Shown here piece after piece: positions 33,280 through 41,092 of a stretch of DNA of 64,000 nucleotides (position 1 is its first letter; every line of letters starts with the position of its first letter). Both the position numbers and the translations under genes were made by a program. The notes under the pieces were generated by a model, which was not told the origin of the DNA, searched no databases, and saw only the letters and a list, made by a program, of their open reading frames with translations. Source of the DNA: CAZGUX01 sp964529305 (GTDB lineage Bacteria > Acidobacteriota > Terriglobia > Bryobacterales > Bryobacteraceae); the NCBI GenBank assembly GCA_964529305.1, contig CAZGUX010000230.1:1-64000 (forward strand), read 5' to 3'.

Positions 33280-35289
33280 TTACCTGGACCGCGGCGCCGC
33301 GGCGGACTTCTTCTGCTGTTCCGCGTAAACCAGATTGTTGCGCGCCAATGCGTAGTCCGGCTTGATTCGAAGCGCCTGAGTCGCGGCGGCGATCGCTTCG
33401 TCCCACTGCCCCAGGGCTTCATGCCCGGCGGCAATGTTGTTGTACGCCTCCGCATAATCGGGTCGCAGGCGAATCGCCTCGCGCGCCGCGCGGATGCAGT
33501 CGGCAAACTGTCCGGCCTGGTGGTAGAGCAGGGAAAGCTGCAGAAGATTCTCCGGAGTCGGTGATTGTTTCGCCCGCTCCTCCGCCTGGGCGACTTCGCC
33601 TCGGGTTTGTTCCCTCAGGGTCAGGAAGCCCATGACCTTCGCGTCGCCTGGCAGGTGTCGAAACGTATCGTCAGCGAGAACCTGCAATTCACTCCAGTTT
33701 TTTGCATCGGCGTGAATTTCCAGCAGGAGGTAGCGCGGTTCCGGATCGGCGGGGTTGGCGCGAATCGCCTCCCGCAGGTGTGCGACCGCCTCGGTTGTGC
33801 GGCCTTTCGTCTTCAACCAGCGGGCATAATAGTGATGCGCCAGTGAGTCGTTCGGAGTCAGGCTCAACGCCCGCCGAAAGTGCGCTTCGGCCTTCTGATC
33901 GCGGTTGAGGGACCCGTTGACAATGCCGAGGTTGATCTCCAGGATCGAGTAGTTGGGCGTGAACGCCGCCGCCCTGTCAAAGTAGGCGAGCGCCGTCTGA
34001 TACTCGCCTTTCTTCATCTGGGTGAGTCCGTAGTTCATCAGGCCCCGCCCGTTGTTGGGACTTTTACGGGTAACATCGAGCCACAGCGACTCCTCCGTGC
34101 GCCAAACCTCGTTTCGCTGATAGGCCGCCGCCGCGTAGACGAGCAAGAGGCACACGGTGGCGGCAATCGCGATCCTGGGCGTCGCCCCGCGCGGCGCCCA
34201 TCGATCCCACAGGAGGACGCCGCCCCAGGTTACGGCCAGCGCCAGGCCGATGGCCGGCAGGAACATCCGGTGGTCGCTCTCGACCTCCGCCAGCGGGAAC
34301 ACGGCCGTCGGGATTTGCGCAATCAGGAACCACAACAGCCCGAACGCAATGGGGCGTGTCCGCGGAACCCGTGCCGCGGCCGCGGCGGCCGCCAGCAACG
34401 CCGCCAGGAACAAAAAGCCGAGAAACACCGAGTCATTCCACATCGTCTCGTAGGCTTTGCGATCCGTATCGGCCGACAGGCCGGCCGGCAGGAAGAACGA
34501 CAGGAAGTAGTGCAGGCTGACTCGCGGCTGAGTGATCACGTAGTTGTAAAGCGCGGCGCCGCCCCCCGAGAACGAACGCGGCGTCATGTACGATTGCAGT
34601 GCGCCCATGGCTGCGGCCGCCGCAACGGCAGGCGCCGATCGTCGGACGATTCCCGTCCATCGCTCGGGCTCGCAGAACACCAGATACAAGGCCAACAGGG
34701 CGGGGAAGATGAGCGCCGTCGGTTTGCACAACACCCCCAGCGCCGGAGGCAACAGGTACAGGCGCCAGCGGCGCGCCCGCGGGAGAGCGGCGTAGGTAGT
34801 GATGCCCGCCACCATCGAGAGGGCGACGTAAAGGTCGGCCCGCTGCACGATGTAGTTGATGGTTTCCGCGCACACCGGGTTCAACCCGTACCAGGCGGCC
34901 GCGGCGAGCGCGGCATACCGGGCTCGGGGTTCGGGGGCCGCGATTCGCAAAACGCGATCGAACAGCAAAACAATCAGAGACAGATGAATCAGAAGCCAAA
35001 AAAATGTGGAGGCGTGGAAATAGATGGGATTCAACCCGCCGCCCAGCCAATAATCCAACGCCAGGGACGTGGTGAGCAGCGGGCGGTATGCCTGATTGCC
35101 CGGGAATACGCTCATCGTCCGCGCGTCGGCAAAGAAGCGCGGTACGTTGCCCAATTGGCGGAGATGCGGGTTGTTGGTGATCGTGTGCCAGTCGTCGAAA
35201 TGGAAGTCGTTTTGGAAGTGGTTCGAATAGACAGCCGCTACGGCGCACAACAGCACCGCCCAGCACAGGAGGAATGGCGATCGGGACAC
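33280..35289 (-). CDS. TMTC-like membrane protein with C-terminal TPRs
   Basis: A 669-residue protein. The N-terminal about 415 residues hold around ten membrane helices in a GT-C/TMTC arrangement, with HFQNDFHFDDWHTITNNPHL placing an Asp-Asp pair in the first periplasmic loop, as in polyprenol-phosphate-dependent mannosyltransferases. The rest is tetratricopeptide repeats (GLMNYGLTQMKKGEYQTALA, AYNNIAAGHEALGQWDEAIA). Proteins of this shape may glycosylate exported proteins. The collagen-like gene lies just downstream, which could suggest a substrate, but that is speculation. Confidence 0.78.
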   Translation of the reverse strand: MSRSPFLLCWAVLLCAVAAVYSNHFQNDFHFDDWHTITNNPHLRQLGNVPRFFADARTMSVFPGNQAYRPLLTTSLALDYWLGGGLNPIYFHASTFFWLLIHLSLIVLLFDRVLRIAAPEPRARYAALAAAAWYGLNPVCAETINYIVQRADLYVALSMVAGITTYAALPRARRWRLYLLPPALGVLCKPTALIFPALLALYLVFCEPERWTGIVRRSAPAVAAAAAMGALQSYMTPRSFSGGGAALYNYVITQPRVSLHYFLSFFLPAGLSADTDRKAYETMWNDSVFLGFLFLAALLAAAAAAARVPRTRPIAFGLLWFLIAQIPTAVFPLAEVESDHRMFLPAIGLALAVTWGGVLLWDRWAPRGATPRIAIAATVCLLLVYAAAAYQRNEVWRTEESLWLDVTRKSPNNGRGLMNYGLTQMKKGEYQTALAYFDRAAAFTPNYSILEINLGIVNGSLNRDQKAEAHFRRALSLTPNDSLAHHYYARWLKTKGRTTEAVAHLREAIRANPADPEPRYLLLEIHADAKNWSELQVLADDTFRHLPGDAKVMGFLTLREQTRGEVAQAEERAKQSPTPENLLQLSLLYHQAGQFADCIRAAREAIRLRPDYAEAYNNIAAGHEALGQWDEAIAAATQALRIKPDYALARNNLVYAEQQKKSAAAPRSR

Positions 35290-35363
35290 GGATCTCTAGT
35301 CGAGTGTATCAGTGCACAGGGCAGGGAACCCGGGAACCCCGTGCCTCTTCGCGGTCGCCCGGT

Positions 35364-36575
35364 TCAGGCGGCGTGGACTTCCCGCAGAATATGGCCTAGC
35401 CGCCAGCCGACGATGCGCTCTTCGCCGGGGAACAAATTGTAGGAGGCCAGTGACAGGCCTTCCTGCTCGCTGGCATTCACTTCGATCGAAGGCTCGCCTT
35501 CGCGAAGCCGCTTCGCGCACTCGGCATAGCGCAGTTTGCTGGTTTCCCACTGCACCCGGAGGTACGGAATCGGGTGGCCACCGGGGCCGGGAACATACAC
35601 CTCCGTCCGTACGGTCGGGATTCCGCGCAGGTCGCGGCTGATGCTCTCCATGAACCCCCGCCACAGTTTCTGATCGGCCTCGTGATCGCGCTTGACGTAC
35701 AACTCCACCGCCGCCAACAGGCCCATGATCTCTTCCTTACCCACCTTGCAGGGCCGCGCGATGGTGTCTCCGTGCGGATTGTTGTTCATGTGCGCCGCCT
35801 CGATCAGGTCCTTGCGGCCCATCAGGATCCCCGAGGCCTGCGGGCCCCGAAGCGCTTTGCCGCCGCTGAACGCAACCAGGTCGAAGCCTTCCTTGACAAT
35901 CGCCCACAGGTTTTCAACGGGCGGCACCTCCGCGGCGGCGTCATTGAATACCGGAACGCCCGCTTTCTTGCCGATCTCGAGAAACTCCGCGCGGCCGATC
36001 TTCCCTTTGGACTCGTAAAGGTGCGTGAAATACAACATCGCCGTGTTGCTGTTGATCGCGGATCTCGCCTCGGATGCGGTTTCCACCTCCACCAGGCGAA
36101 CCCCGACGTTGCGCGCGGCATGGTCGAAGCCGTTCCGATGAGCCTTGGGAATGATCACCTCGTTCTTCATCCCCGCGATGTCCGGGATGCGCCTGACTTT
36201 GTCCCGGTCCTTCCCGGTGACGCAGGCTGCGGTCGCCAGCATGATGGATCCCGCGGCGCCTGACGTCACCATGGCTGCCTCGACGCCCGTGATCTTCGCG
36301 ATGCGCGCGCCGGCCTTTTGCTGCAACTCGAGCAGTGGGACAAAGGAGCGGGAAGCCTCGTCCATGGCTTGCCGAACCTCAGGAGGGATGACAGATCCGG
36401 TCAGGGTGGTATACGTTCCGGCCGCGTTGATCAGGGGCCGGACGCCAAGCTGGCGGTAGATTTCGCCGTGGGCCGCGGCAAGTTGCGCGGCAACGTAGTT
36501 GCGGGGCAGCAGCGCCGCGAGACCTCCGCCGAGCAGAAGACGGCGCCGGTTGGTGGACAGCAGCCAGGATGTCAT
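35364..36575 (-). CDS. Tat-exported PLP-dependent SelA/DgaE-like enzyme
   Basis: A 403-residue fold-type I PLP protein. The N-terminus (STNRRRLLLGGGLAALLPRN) looks like a Tat or signal sequence, unusual for a PLP enzyme. Core motifs are LGVRPLINAAGTYTTLTGSV, AMVTSGAAGSIML, NDAAAEVPPV with the cofactor Asp, and FSGGKALRGPQASGIL with the Schiff-base Lys. It belongs to the L-seryl-tRNA selenium transferase-like superfamily, which also includes glucosaminate ammonia-lyase DgaE. It is shorter than true SelA, lacks that protein's N-terminal domain, and is therefore not selA despite selB at 45.7 kb. It probably acts on an amino sugar or amino acid. Confidence 0.8.
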   Translation of the reverse strand: MTSWLLSTNRRRLLLGGGLAALLPRNYVAAQLAAAHGEIYRQLGVRPLINAAGTYTTLTGSVIPPEVRQAMDEASRSFVPLLELQQKAGARIAKITGVEAAMVTSGAAGSIMLATAACVTGKDRDKVRRIPDIAGMKNEVIIPKAHRNGFDHAARNVGVRLVEVETASEARSAINSNTAMLYFTHLYESKGKIGRAEFLEIGKKAGVPVFNDAAAEVPPVENLWAIVKEGFDLVAFSGGKALRGPQASGILMGRKDLIEAAHMNNNPHGDTIARPCKVGKEEIMGLLAAVELYVKRDHEADQKLWRGFMESISRDLRGIPTVRTEVYVPGPGGHPIPYLRVQWETSKLRYAECAKRLREGEPSIEVNASEQEGLSLASYNLFPGEERIVGWRLGHILREVHAA

Positions 36576-36591
36576 ATTGAGACGGATTATA
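36576..36591 (-). promoter_or_regulatory. -10 TATAAT ten bases before the PLP gene
   Basis: On the minus strand TATAAT occupies 36591-36586, and the ATG follows after ten bases at 36575. The hexamer is a perfect consensus match. The -35 is unclear. The leader can be only a few bases long. Confidence 0.5.
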
Positions 36592-36617
36592 CAGGAGCCG
36601 CCGTCCGGAAGAACAGT

Positions 36618-37412
36618 TCAGTTGGATTTCTTTGGCCGAGGCCGGGCGTCGCCCTCGCTCAGACCCATCGCCCAACGCACACCTTCCGTCCACATCTTCT
36701 GAATGTCCGGCCGGTCCCAAACGGACTCGCGATGCCCGAGCGAAGAATAGAAAGCGCGGCCCTTGCCGTATTGCCGCGCCCACGTCACCGCAAAGTCTCC
36801 ATCCTTGCGGTTCACATTCTTTTTCGTCAGGTCCACGGACGACACGTCCAGGCTCATCAACACGCGTACCCGGTCGCGCGAGTAGTTTTTGAACTGATAG
36901 ATCTCGTCGGTGACCTCGATCCGCGCCGGAAAGTGCCGCATTGCCGGAAAGTCCGAGCCTTCCACGACGATCCCCACCGGTTGATGCCACGGGTGATGAT
37001 CGAAGTAGCCCCCGATCATCTCGCCATACTCCGGCCAGTCATAGTAGGTGTCCGTGGCGCTGTGGGCGCCGAGAAAGCCTTTTCCCTGATCGCGGATGAA
37101 CGACACGAACGCGGCCTTCTGCTCCTCGTCCAGTTTCAGATCGCCGGTCGTGTAGAAGAAGATGGCGTCGAAGTACGAGAGATTCTTCGCATTGCCCTCG
37201 AGCTTCTTAGCCGTGATCAGTTGCGTGTCGGTGCGGATGAACGTGTCCCACTGCCCGGACTCCTGGCCGAGTTTCCACAGCGTGGCCATGGCGTGCGACA
37301 CCGAATCGTGCTGATAGCCATTGGAGAGGCCAATCGCCAGCAACTTCTTGCGGGGTGCCTGGGCCGTGGCCGTCGCGGCGAGCGCAGTGAGCAAAACGGC
37401 AAATCGAAACAT
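36618..37412 (-). CDS. ThuA-domain secreted protein
   Basis: A 264-residue protein with a signal peptide (RFAVLLTALAATATAQ). ThuA motifs are GYQHDSVSHAMATL, FDAIFFYTTGD, FLGAHSATDTYYDWPEYGEM and FDHHPWHQPV. ThuA proteins are linked to disaccharide (trehalose) utilisation and have a glutamine-amidotransferase-like fold. The start has GTAGGAGG seven bases upstream. It follows the SDR gene by ten bases, so the pair is an operon, perhaps for sugar oxidation. Confidence 0.87.
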   Translation of the reverse strand: MFRFAVLLTALAATATAQAPRKKLLAIGLSNGYQHDSVSHAMATLWKLGQESGQWDTFIRTDTQLITAKKLEGNAKNLSYFDAIFFYTTGDLKLDEEQKAAFVSFIRDQGKGFLGAHSATDTYYDWPEYGEMIGGYFDHHPWHQPVGIVVEGSDFPAMRHFPARIEVTDEIYQFKNYSRDRVRVLMSLDVSSVDLTKKNVNRKDGDFAVTWARQYGKGRAFYSSLGHRESVWDRPDIQKMWTEGVRWAMGLSEGDARPRPKKSN

Positions 37413-37422
37413 GGAGAGCCTC

Positions 37423-38262
37423 CTACTTCCTGAAGCGGGGTTGCGAGCCCGTCACGCGCCGGAGCGTGAGCGTGTCCTCGCTCATGTCGGACCGCTCCAG
37501 CTTGCGCCAGTCGTCATTGACGTGGACAAACTTGCCGCTGATGTGGTTCGACCGGTCCGACGCCAGAAACAAGGCCAGGCCGATCTGCTCCTCCACATCC
37601 ACGCCTCCGGTGAGGCGCACCTTTTCGGCTTCGTCCAATTCCTGCTGGCCGGCACGTCGTCCGGCGTGAAGAATCTCATCAGTCATGTGAGTGTACGCGC
37701 CGCCGGGCGACATGCAATTGGCTTGCACGTTGTGTTCACGAACCTCGGCCGCCACCGTTTCGATGAATCGGGCCAGTCCGGCCTTCGATGCCGCGTAGGC
37801 GGAAAAGTTCGGCCGGGGGAACGCCGCCCCTCCGCCGGTGACGGCGATGATTTTGCCCGCCCGGCGCTCGATCATCTCCGGGAGCACCGCCAGGCACGCA
37901 TGCATCACGCCGGCCAGGTTCACCTCCAGCGTCTCCGCCCAAACCTTCGGCTTGGTCTCCACCAGCGGACCGATCGGTCCTTGCATCGCCGCCGCCGCCA
38001 CCAGAATGTGGACTCCGCCGAAGCGGACCCTCATCCGGTCCACGCCGGCGCACAGGTGCTCGAAGTCGCGGACGTCGGCCTTGATGGTCATCGCCGATCC
38101 GCCGGAATGCTCGATCTCGAGTTTGGTCAGATCGATTTCGGCCTTGCTTCGGGCCAGCAATCCTACGCGCGCTCCGGCGCGGGCGAAGCCCATGGCCAGC
38201 CGCTTGCCCACGCCGCGCCCTCCTCCGGTGATGAGAACGCTTTTGCCCTTAATGGTGTCCAC
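37423..38262 (-). CDS. Short-chain dehydrogenase-like protein with a degenerate NNAG motif
   Basis: A 279-residue SDR-family protein. The cofactor motif TGGGRGVG is present near the N-terminus and YAASK supplies Tyr and Lys. The structural NNAG motif is replaced by AAAAM in HILVAAAAMQGPIG, and the catalytic Ser region reads AVTGGGAAF. It may bind a cofactor but have altered catalysis. The start is GTG at 38262 with AGAGAGG eight bases upstream; an in-frame start farther upstream is less supported. It is co-transcribed with ThuA. Confidence 0.75.
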   Translation of the reverse strand: MDTIKGKSVLITGGGRGVGKRLAMGFARAGARVGLLARSKAEIDLTKLEIEHSGGSAMTIKADVRDFEHLCAGVDRMRVRFGGVHILVAAAAMQGPIGPLVETKPKVWAETLEVNLAGVMHACLAVLPEMIERRAGKIIAVTGGGAAFPRPNFSAYAASKAGLARFIETVAAEVREHNVQANCMSPGGAYTHMTDEILHAGRRAGQQELDEAEKVRLTGGVDVEEQIGLALFLASDRSNHISGKFVHVNDDWRKLERSDMSEDTLTLRRVTGSQPRFRK

Positions 38263-38359
38263 TCGAGCTACCTCTCTGGCACACACACGCTCAGCGTCCG
38301 CGATACTCGGCCACCTGATTGTGAGGAAGCACGGAGTTCGTGTGTTCTCCGTTCGCCTA

Positions 38360-38815
38360 TTATCCCACGAGGGCGGCGGCGATCCGCCGTCCGATTTCGG
38401 TCAGTAACCGGGTTTCCTCCAAGCTGAAGGTTCGCTCCCGGCGGTTCGCGATCCCGAGCGCGCCCACGGCACGGTCCCCTGCCAGTACTGGCACGACGAT
38501 CGCCCCCTCCATCCCGGTAGCCCGAGCGCCCGGGCGCACGTCGCCGCTGGTGTCGGTTTGGAGATTACACGCGGTTACGGGTTCGGCCCGCTCGACGGCA
38601 AGACCGGCCATCCCTTTGCCGACCGGGATCCGTTGAATCACTTGCAGCACCGGCGGCGGGATTCCCGGGGTAGCCGCTCTCAGATGCAACCATCCGTCTT
38701 CGCCCAGCAAATGAAGGGTTCCGCTGTCCGCGCCGAAATGGCGCACGGTCATTCCGAGCACCTGGTCACACGCATCCGGCAGGGCCAGGGCTTCATCGAT
38801 CGACTCGAGCCGCAT
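38360..38815 (-). CDS. GAF-domain protein
   Basis: A 151-residue protein made of a single GAF domain: TVRHFGADSGTLHLLGEDG, IPVGKGMAGLAVERAEPV, AIVVPVLAGDRAVGALGIAN and the last helix FSLEETRLLTEIGRRIAAAL. GAF domains bind small molecules or metals. There is no output domain, so it probably works with another protein. The ATG at 38815 lies two bases beyond the FG-GAP stop and is preceded by GGAAGAG, which points to co-transcription with that gene. Confidence 0.8.
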   Translation of the reverse strand: MRLESIDEALALPDACDQVLGMTVRHFGADSGTLHLLGEDGWLHLRAATPGIPPPVLQVIQRIPVGKGMAGLAVERAEPVTACNLQTDTSGDVRPGARATGMEGAIVVPVLAGDRAVGALGIANRRERTFSLEETRLLTEIGRRIAAALVG

Positions 38816-38817
38816 CA

Positions 38818-39951
38818 CTATCTCTTCCTGGTCTGATTCTCGAACACGAACAGCCCGCTTTTGCCGGCAACCGCAAAGTCCAGGTCGCCGTCGCCATCCA
38901 GGTCGGCCGCCGGAATCTGCATCCCCGTCCCGGTTCGCGTAGCGTAGTCCACCACGTGCTTCACCCACTCCACCGGCCGATCCGGCGCTCGCAGCATCTC
39001 ATACCAGTAGATGCCCAGCGCTTCACGTTCGCCCGGGTCGCGGCCATTGTGCGCCATGAATCGTTTACCCGTGATCAGATCCAATTGCTTGTCCCCGTTC
39101 AGATCCACGAGCGTCGTGGCGTGCGGCTGCGACCAACTGTCGTCAATCATGCGCTTGGTCCACGTTCCGCCGCCGCCCTGCTCCATCCAGAAGACGCCGT
39201 AGTCGTGCGCGGCCGAAGTGAGCACATCGGCCTTGCCGTCGCGGTTGACATCGAGGGTGTAGAGGAACCCGAGCGCCTGCGGCGCGTCCCACTCGGCGTG
39301 ATATTTCCAATCGCCGGTCCGCGGAACCGGAGGAGCCTCGAACCAGCCTTTCGGCGTCAGAATGTCCGTGCGGCCGTCACCGTTGACATCGCCCGCGCCG
39401 ATGCCGTGTCCGTAACTCTTGGGACTGACGACATGGCGGATCCATGCGCCTTTCTGCAACTCGTACCAGGAGAGCGGCGCCGCCGTCTGCCCGAACTGCG
39501 GCAGCAGTTCCTGCTTCCTGCCGTCATTGTCCAGATCGACCAGGAACGTAAACTCGACCGAGAAGCCCGTCTCGATCGGATGCTCTTTCCACTCGCCCGT
39601 GCCCCGTCCGGGGTTCTGAAACCAGGCCAGCCGTTTGCTGAAGTACGAGCAACTCACGATGTCGACGCTGCCGTCGCCATTGACGTCCACGGGTAAGTCA
39701 CTGAAATTGTCGATGTAGTTGTTCTGAAAATTCAGGGTTCGGAATTTGTGTTTGGTCCAGGCGGGGCCGGCGTACCAGTTTTCGCCGGAGACGATATCGA
39801 GCTTGCCGTCGCGGTTCACATCGGCGAAGGCGCAGGTTTCGTTTGCCCCCAGGTCGACGGTGTGCTTGCGGAAAGGAACCTCGTCGGGCCGGCCGAGCGT
39901 CCACGCCGCGGCCGCCGCGAGCACAAGCACTACGATACAATTCCGCATCAT
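38818..39951 (-). CDS. FG-GAP/VCBS-repeat secreted protein (left copy)
   Basis: A 377-residue protein with signal peptide (MMRNCIVVLVLAAAAAWTLG) and multiple calcium-binding FG-GAP/VCBS repeats: DVNRDGKLDIVSG, DVNGDGSVDIVSC, DVNGDGRTDILTP, DVNRDGKADVLTS and DLDGDGDLDFAVA. This forms an integrin-like beta-propeller, extracellular or periplasmic. It is a paralogue of the divergent neighbour, and the two start codons interlock. The first ATG (39951) has a TACAAT on the minus strand seven bases upstream; ATG 39948 is an alternative. Confidence 0.85.
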   Translation of the reverse strand: MMRNCIVVLVLAAAAAWTLGRPDEVPFRKHTVDLGANETCAFADVNRDGKLDIVSGENWYAGPAWTKHKFRTLNFQNNYIDNFSDLPVDVNGDGSVDIVSCSYFSKRLAWFQNPGRGTGEWKEHPIETGFSVEFTFLVDLDNDGRKQELLPQFGQTAAPLSWYELQKGAWIRHVVSPKSYGHGIGAGDVNGDGRTDILTPKGWFEAPPVPRTGDWKYHAEWDAPQALGFLYTLDVNRDGKADVLTSAAHDYGVFWMEQGGGGTWTKRMIDDSWSQPHATTLVDLNGDKQLDLITGKRFMAHNGRDPGEREALGIYWYEMLRAPDRPVEWVKHVVDYATRTGTGMQIPAADLDGDGDLDFAVAGKSGLFVFENQTRKR

Positions 39952-39964
39952 GCGCACGATTGTA
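39936..39964. promoter_or_regulatory. Interlocked divergent -10 hexamers of the two FG-GAP genes
   Basis: Plus-strand TACAAT at 39936-39941 lies eight bases before the ATG at 39950. Minus-strand TACAAT at 39964-39959 lies seven bases before the ATG at 39951. Each hexamer is inside the signal-peptide codons of the other gene. Both transcripts would be leaderless. Confidence 0.55.
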
Positions 39965-41080
39965 CTATTGCTGGTGGCCGCAGTAACCCCTGCCGCCGCC
40001 GTCGACTGGCCGAAACATGTCGTGGCGACCGGCTACGCCAACCAGACCGCGATCGCCGCCGACTTTACCGGCGACGGCCGGCCCGACGTCATCGCCAACG
40101 ACGCCGACAAGAAGCAGACCTGGCTCTACGTCGCCCCTGACTGGAAGCCGGTCCTGCTGCTGGAAAATGTCTGGGCGATTCACAGCGAGACCATGGACGT
40201 GGATCGCGACGGGGACATCGACTACATCGGCGCGCGGTACACGCCGGGCCTGATCTTCTGGCTCGAGCGGCCCAACGACCCGATCCGCGGGAAGTGGACG
40301 TTTCACGTCATCGACGACGTCGCCATAGGAGGCGTCAACGGCATTCACGGCCTGATGCAGGGCGACGTCGACAAGGACGGTGTCCCCGATTTGATCGGCA
40401 ACAGCGCGCAGCCCGACGGCAAGTTTCCAAATTCGCTGGCCTGGTTCAAGATCCCCTACAATCCGCGCACGGCCAAACGGTGGGAGCGCTACATCTTCGC
40501 GAACGAAGATGCTCCCGGCCTCAGCCACTACCTCGGCTACGGCGACGTCAACGGCGACGGGCGTCCGGACCTGGCCAGCGCGGCGAAGGTTCCCGAGGGC
40601 GGCAACTGGTTCGCGTGGTGGGAAGCGCCCAAGGACCCGAAGACCACCGGTTGGAAGAAGCACCTGATCGCGGACAAACAGGAAGGCGCGACGAACATCC
40701 TGATCGCCGACGTCAATCGCGACGGCAAGGCGGACTTCCTCGCCACCCGCGGCCATGGGCAGGGAGTCGTCTGGTACGAAGCGCCCGACTGGAAGCCGCA
40801 TGAGATCCATCCCGCGCTCAAGGGCCCGCATTCGCTGGCAATCGGGGACATCGACCGCGATGGCGACATCGACGCGGTCACCTGCGCAAAAGACGACTTC
40901 GTCGCCGCGTGGTTCGAGAACGACGGCAAGGGCAACTTCCGCACCCACCGCATCGCCGAAAAGCAGGCCGCCTACGACATCCGCCTGGTCGACATGGACG
41001 GCGACGGCGACCTGGACGTGCTCATCGCCGGACAGGAAAGCAAGAACGTGGTGTGGTACGAGAACCGCCTGAAGCGATAG
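39950..41080 (+). CDS. FG-GAP/VCBS-repeat secreted protein (right copy)
   Basis: A 376-residue protein with signal peptide (MRTIVLLLVAAVTPAAA) and the same repeat type: DFTGDGRPDVIAN, DVDRDGDIDYIGA, DVDKDGVPDLIGN, DVNGDGRPDLASA, DVNRDGKADFLAT, DIDRDGDIDAVTC and DMDGDGDLDVLIA. The propeller motifs are spaced as in the divergent copy, the lengths agree within one residue, and the tails match (FENQTRKR against YENRLKR). An ancient inverted duplication is likely. The role is probably surface binding. The ligand is unknown. Confidence 0.85.
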   Translation: MRTIVLLLVAAVTPAAAVDWPKHVVATGYANQTAIAADFTGDGRPDVIANDADKKQTWLYVAPDWKPVLLLENVWAIHSETMDVDRDGDIDYIGARYTPGLIFWLERPNDPIRGKWTFHVIDDVAIGGVNGIHGLMQGDVDKDGVPDLIGNSAQPDGKFPNSLAWFKIPYNPRTAKRWERYIFANEDAPGLSHYLGYGDVNGDGRPDLASAAKVPEGGNWFAWWEAPKDPKTTGWKKHLIADKQEGATNILIADVNRDGKADFLATRGHGQGVVWYEAPDWKPHEIHPALKGPHSLAIGDIDRDGDIDAVTCAKDDFVAAWFENDGKGNFRTHRIAEKQAAYDIRLVDMDGDGDLDVLIAGQESKNVVWYENRLKR

Positions 41081-41092
41081 GCGCGTACCGCC

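Noticed and set aside
33880..35442. Long plus-strand frame opposite the TMTC-like gene
   Set aside because: Arg/Gln-rich antisense translation without motifs. The minus-strand protein has clear membrane helices and TPRs.
35364..36575. selA to accompany selB
   Set aside because: The protein is shorter than SelA, lacks its N-terminal domain and carries an export leader. It fits the wider SelA-like/DgaE-like PLP family.
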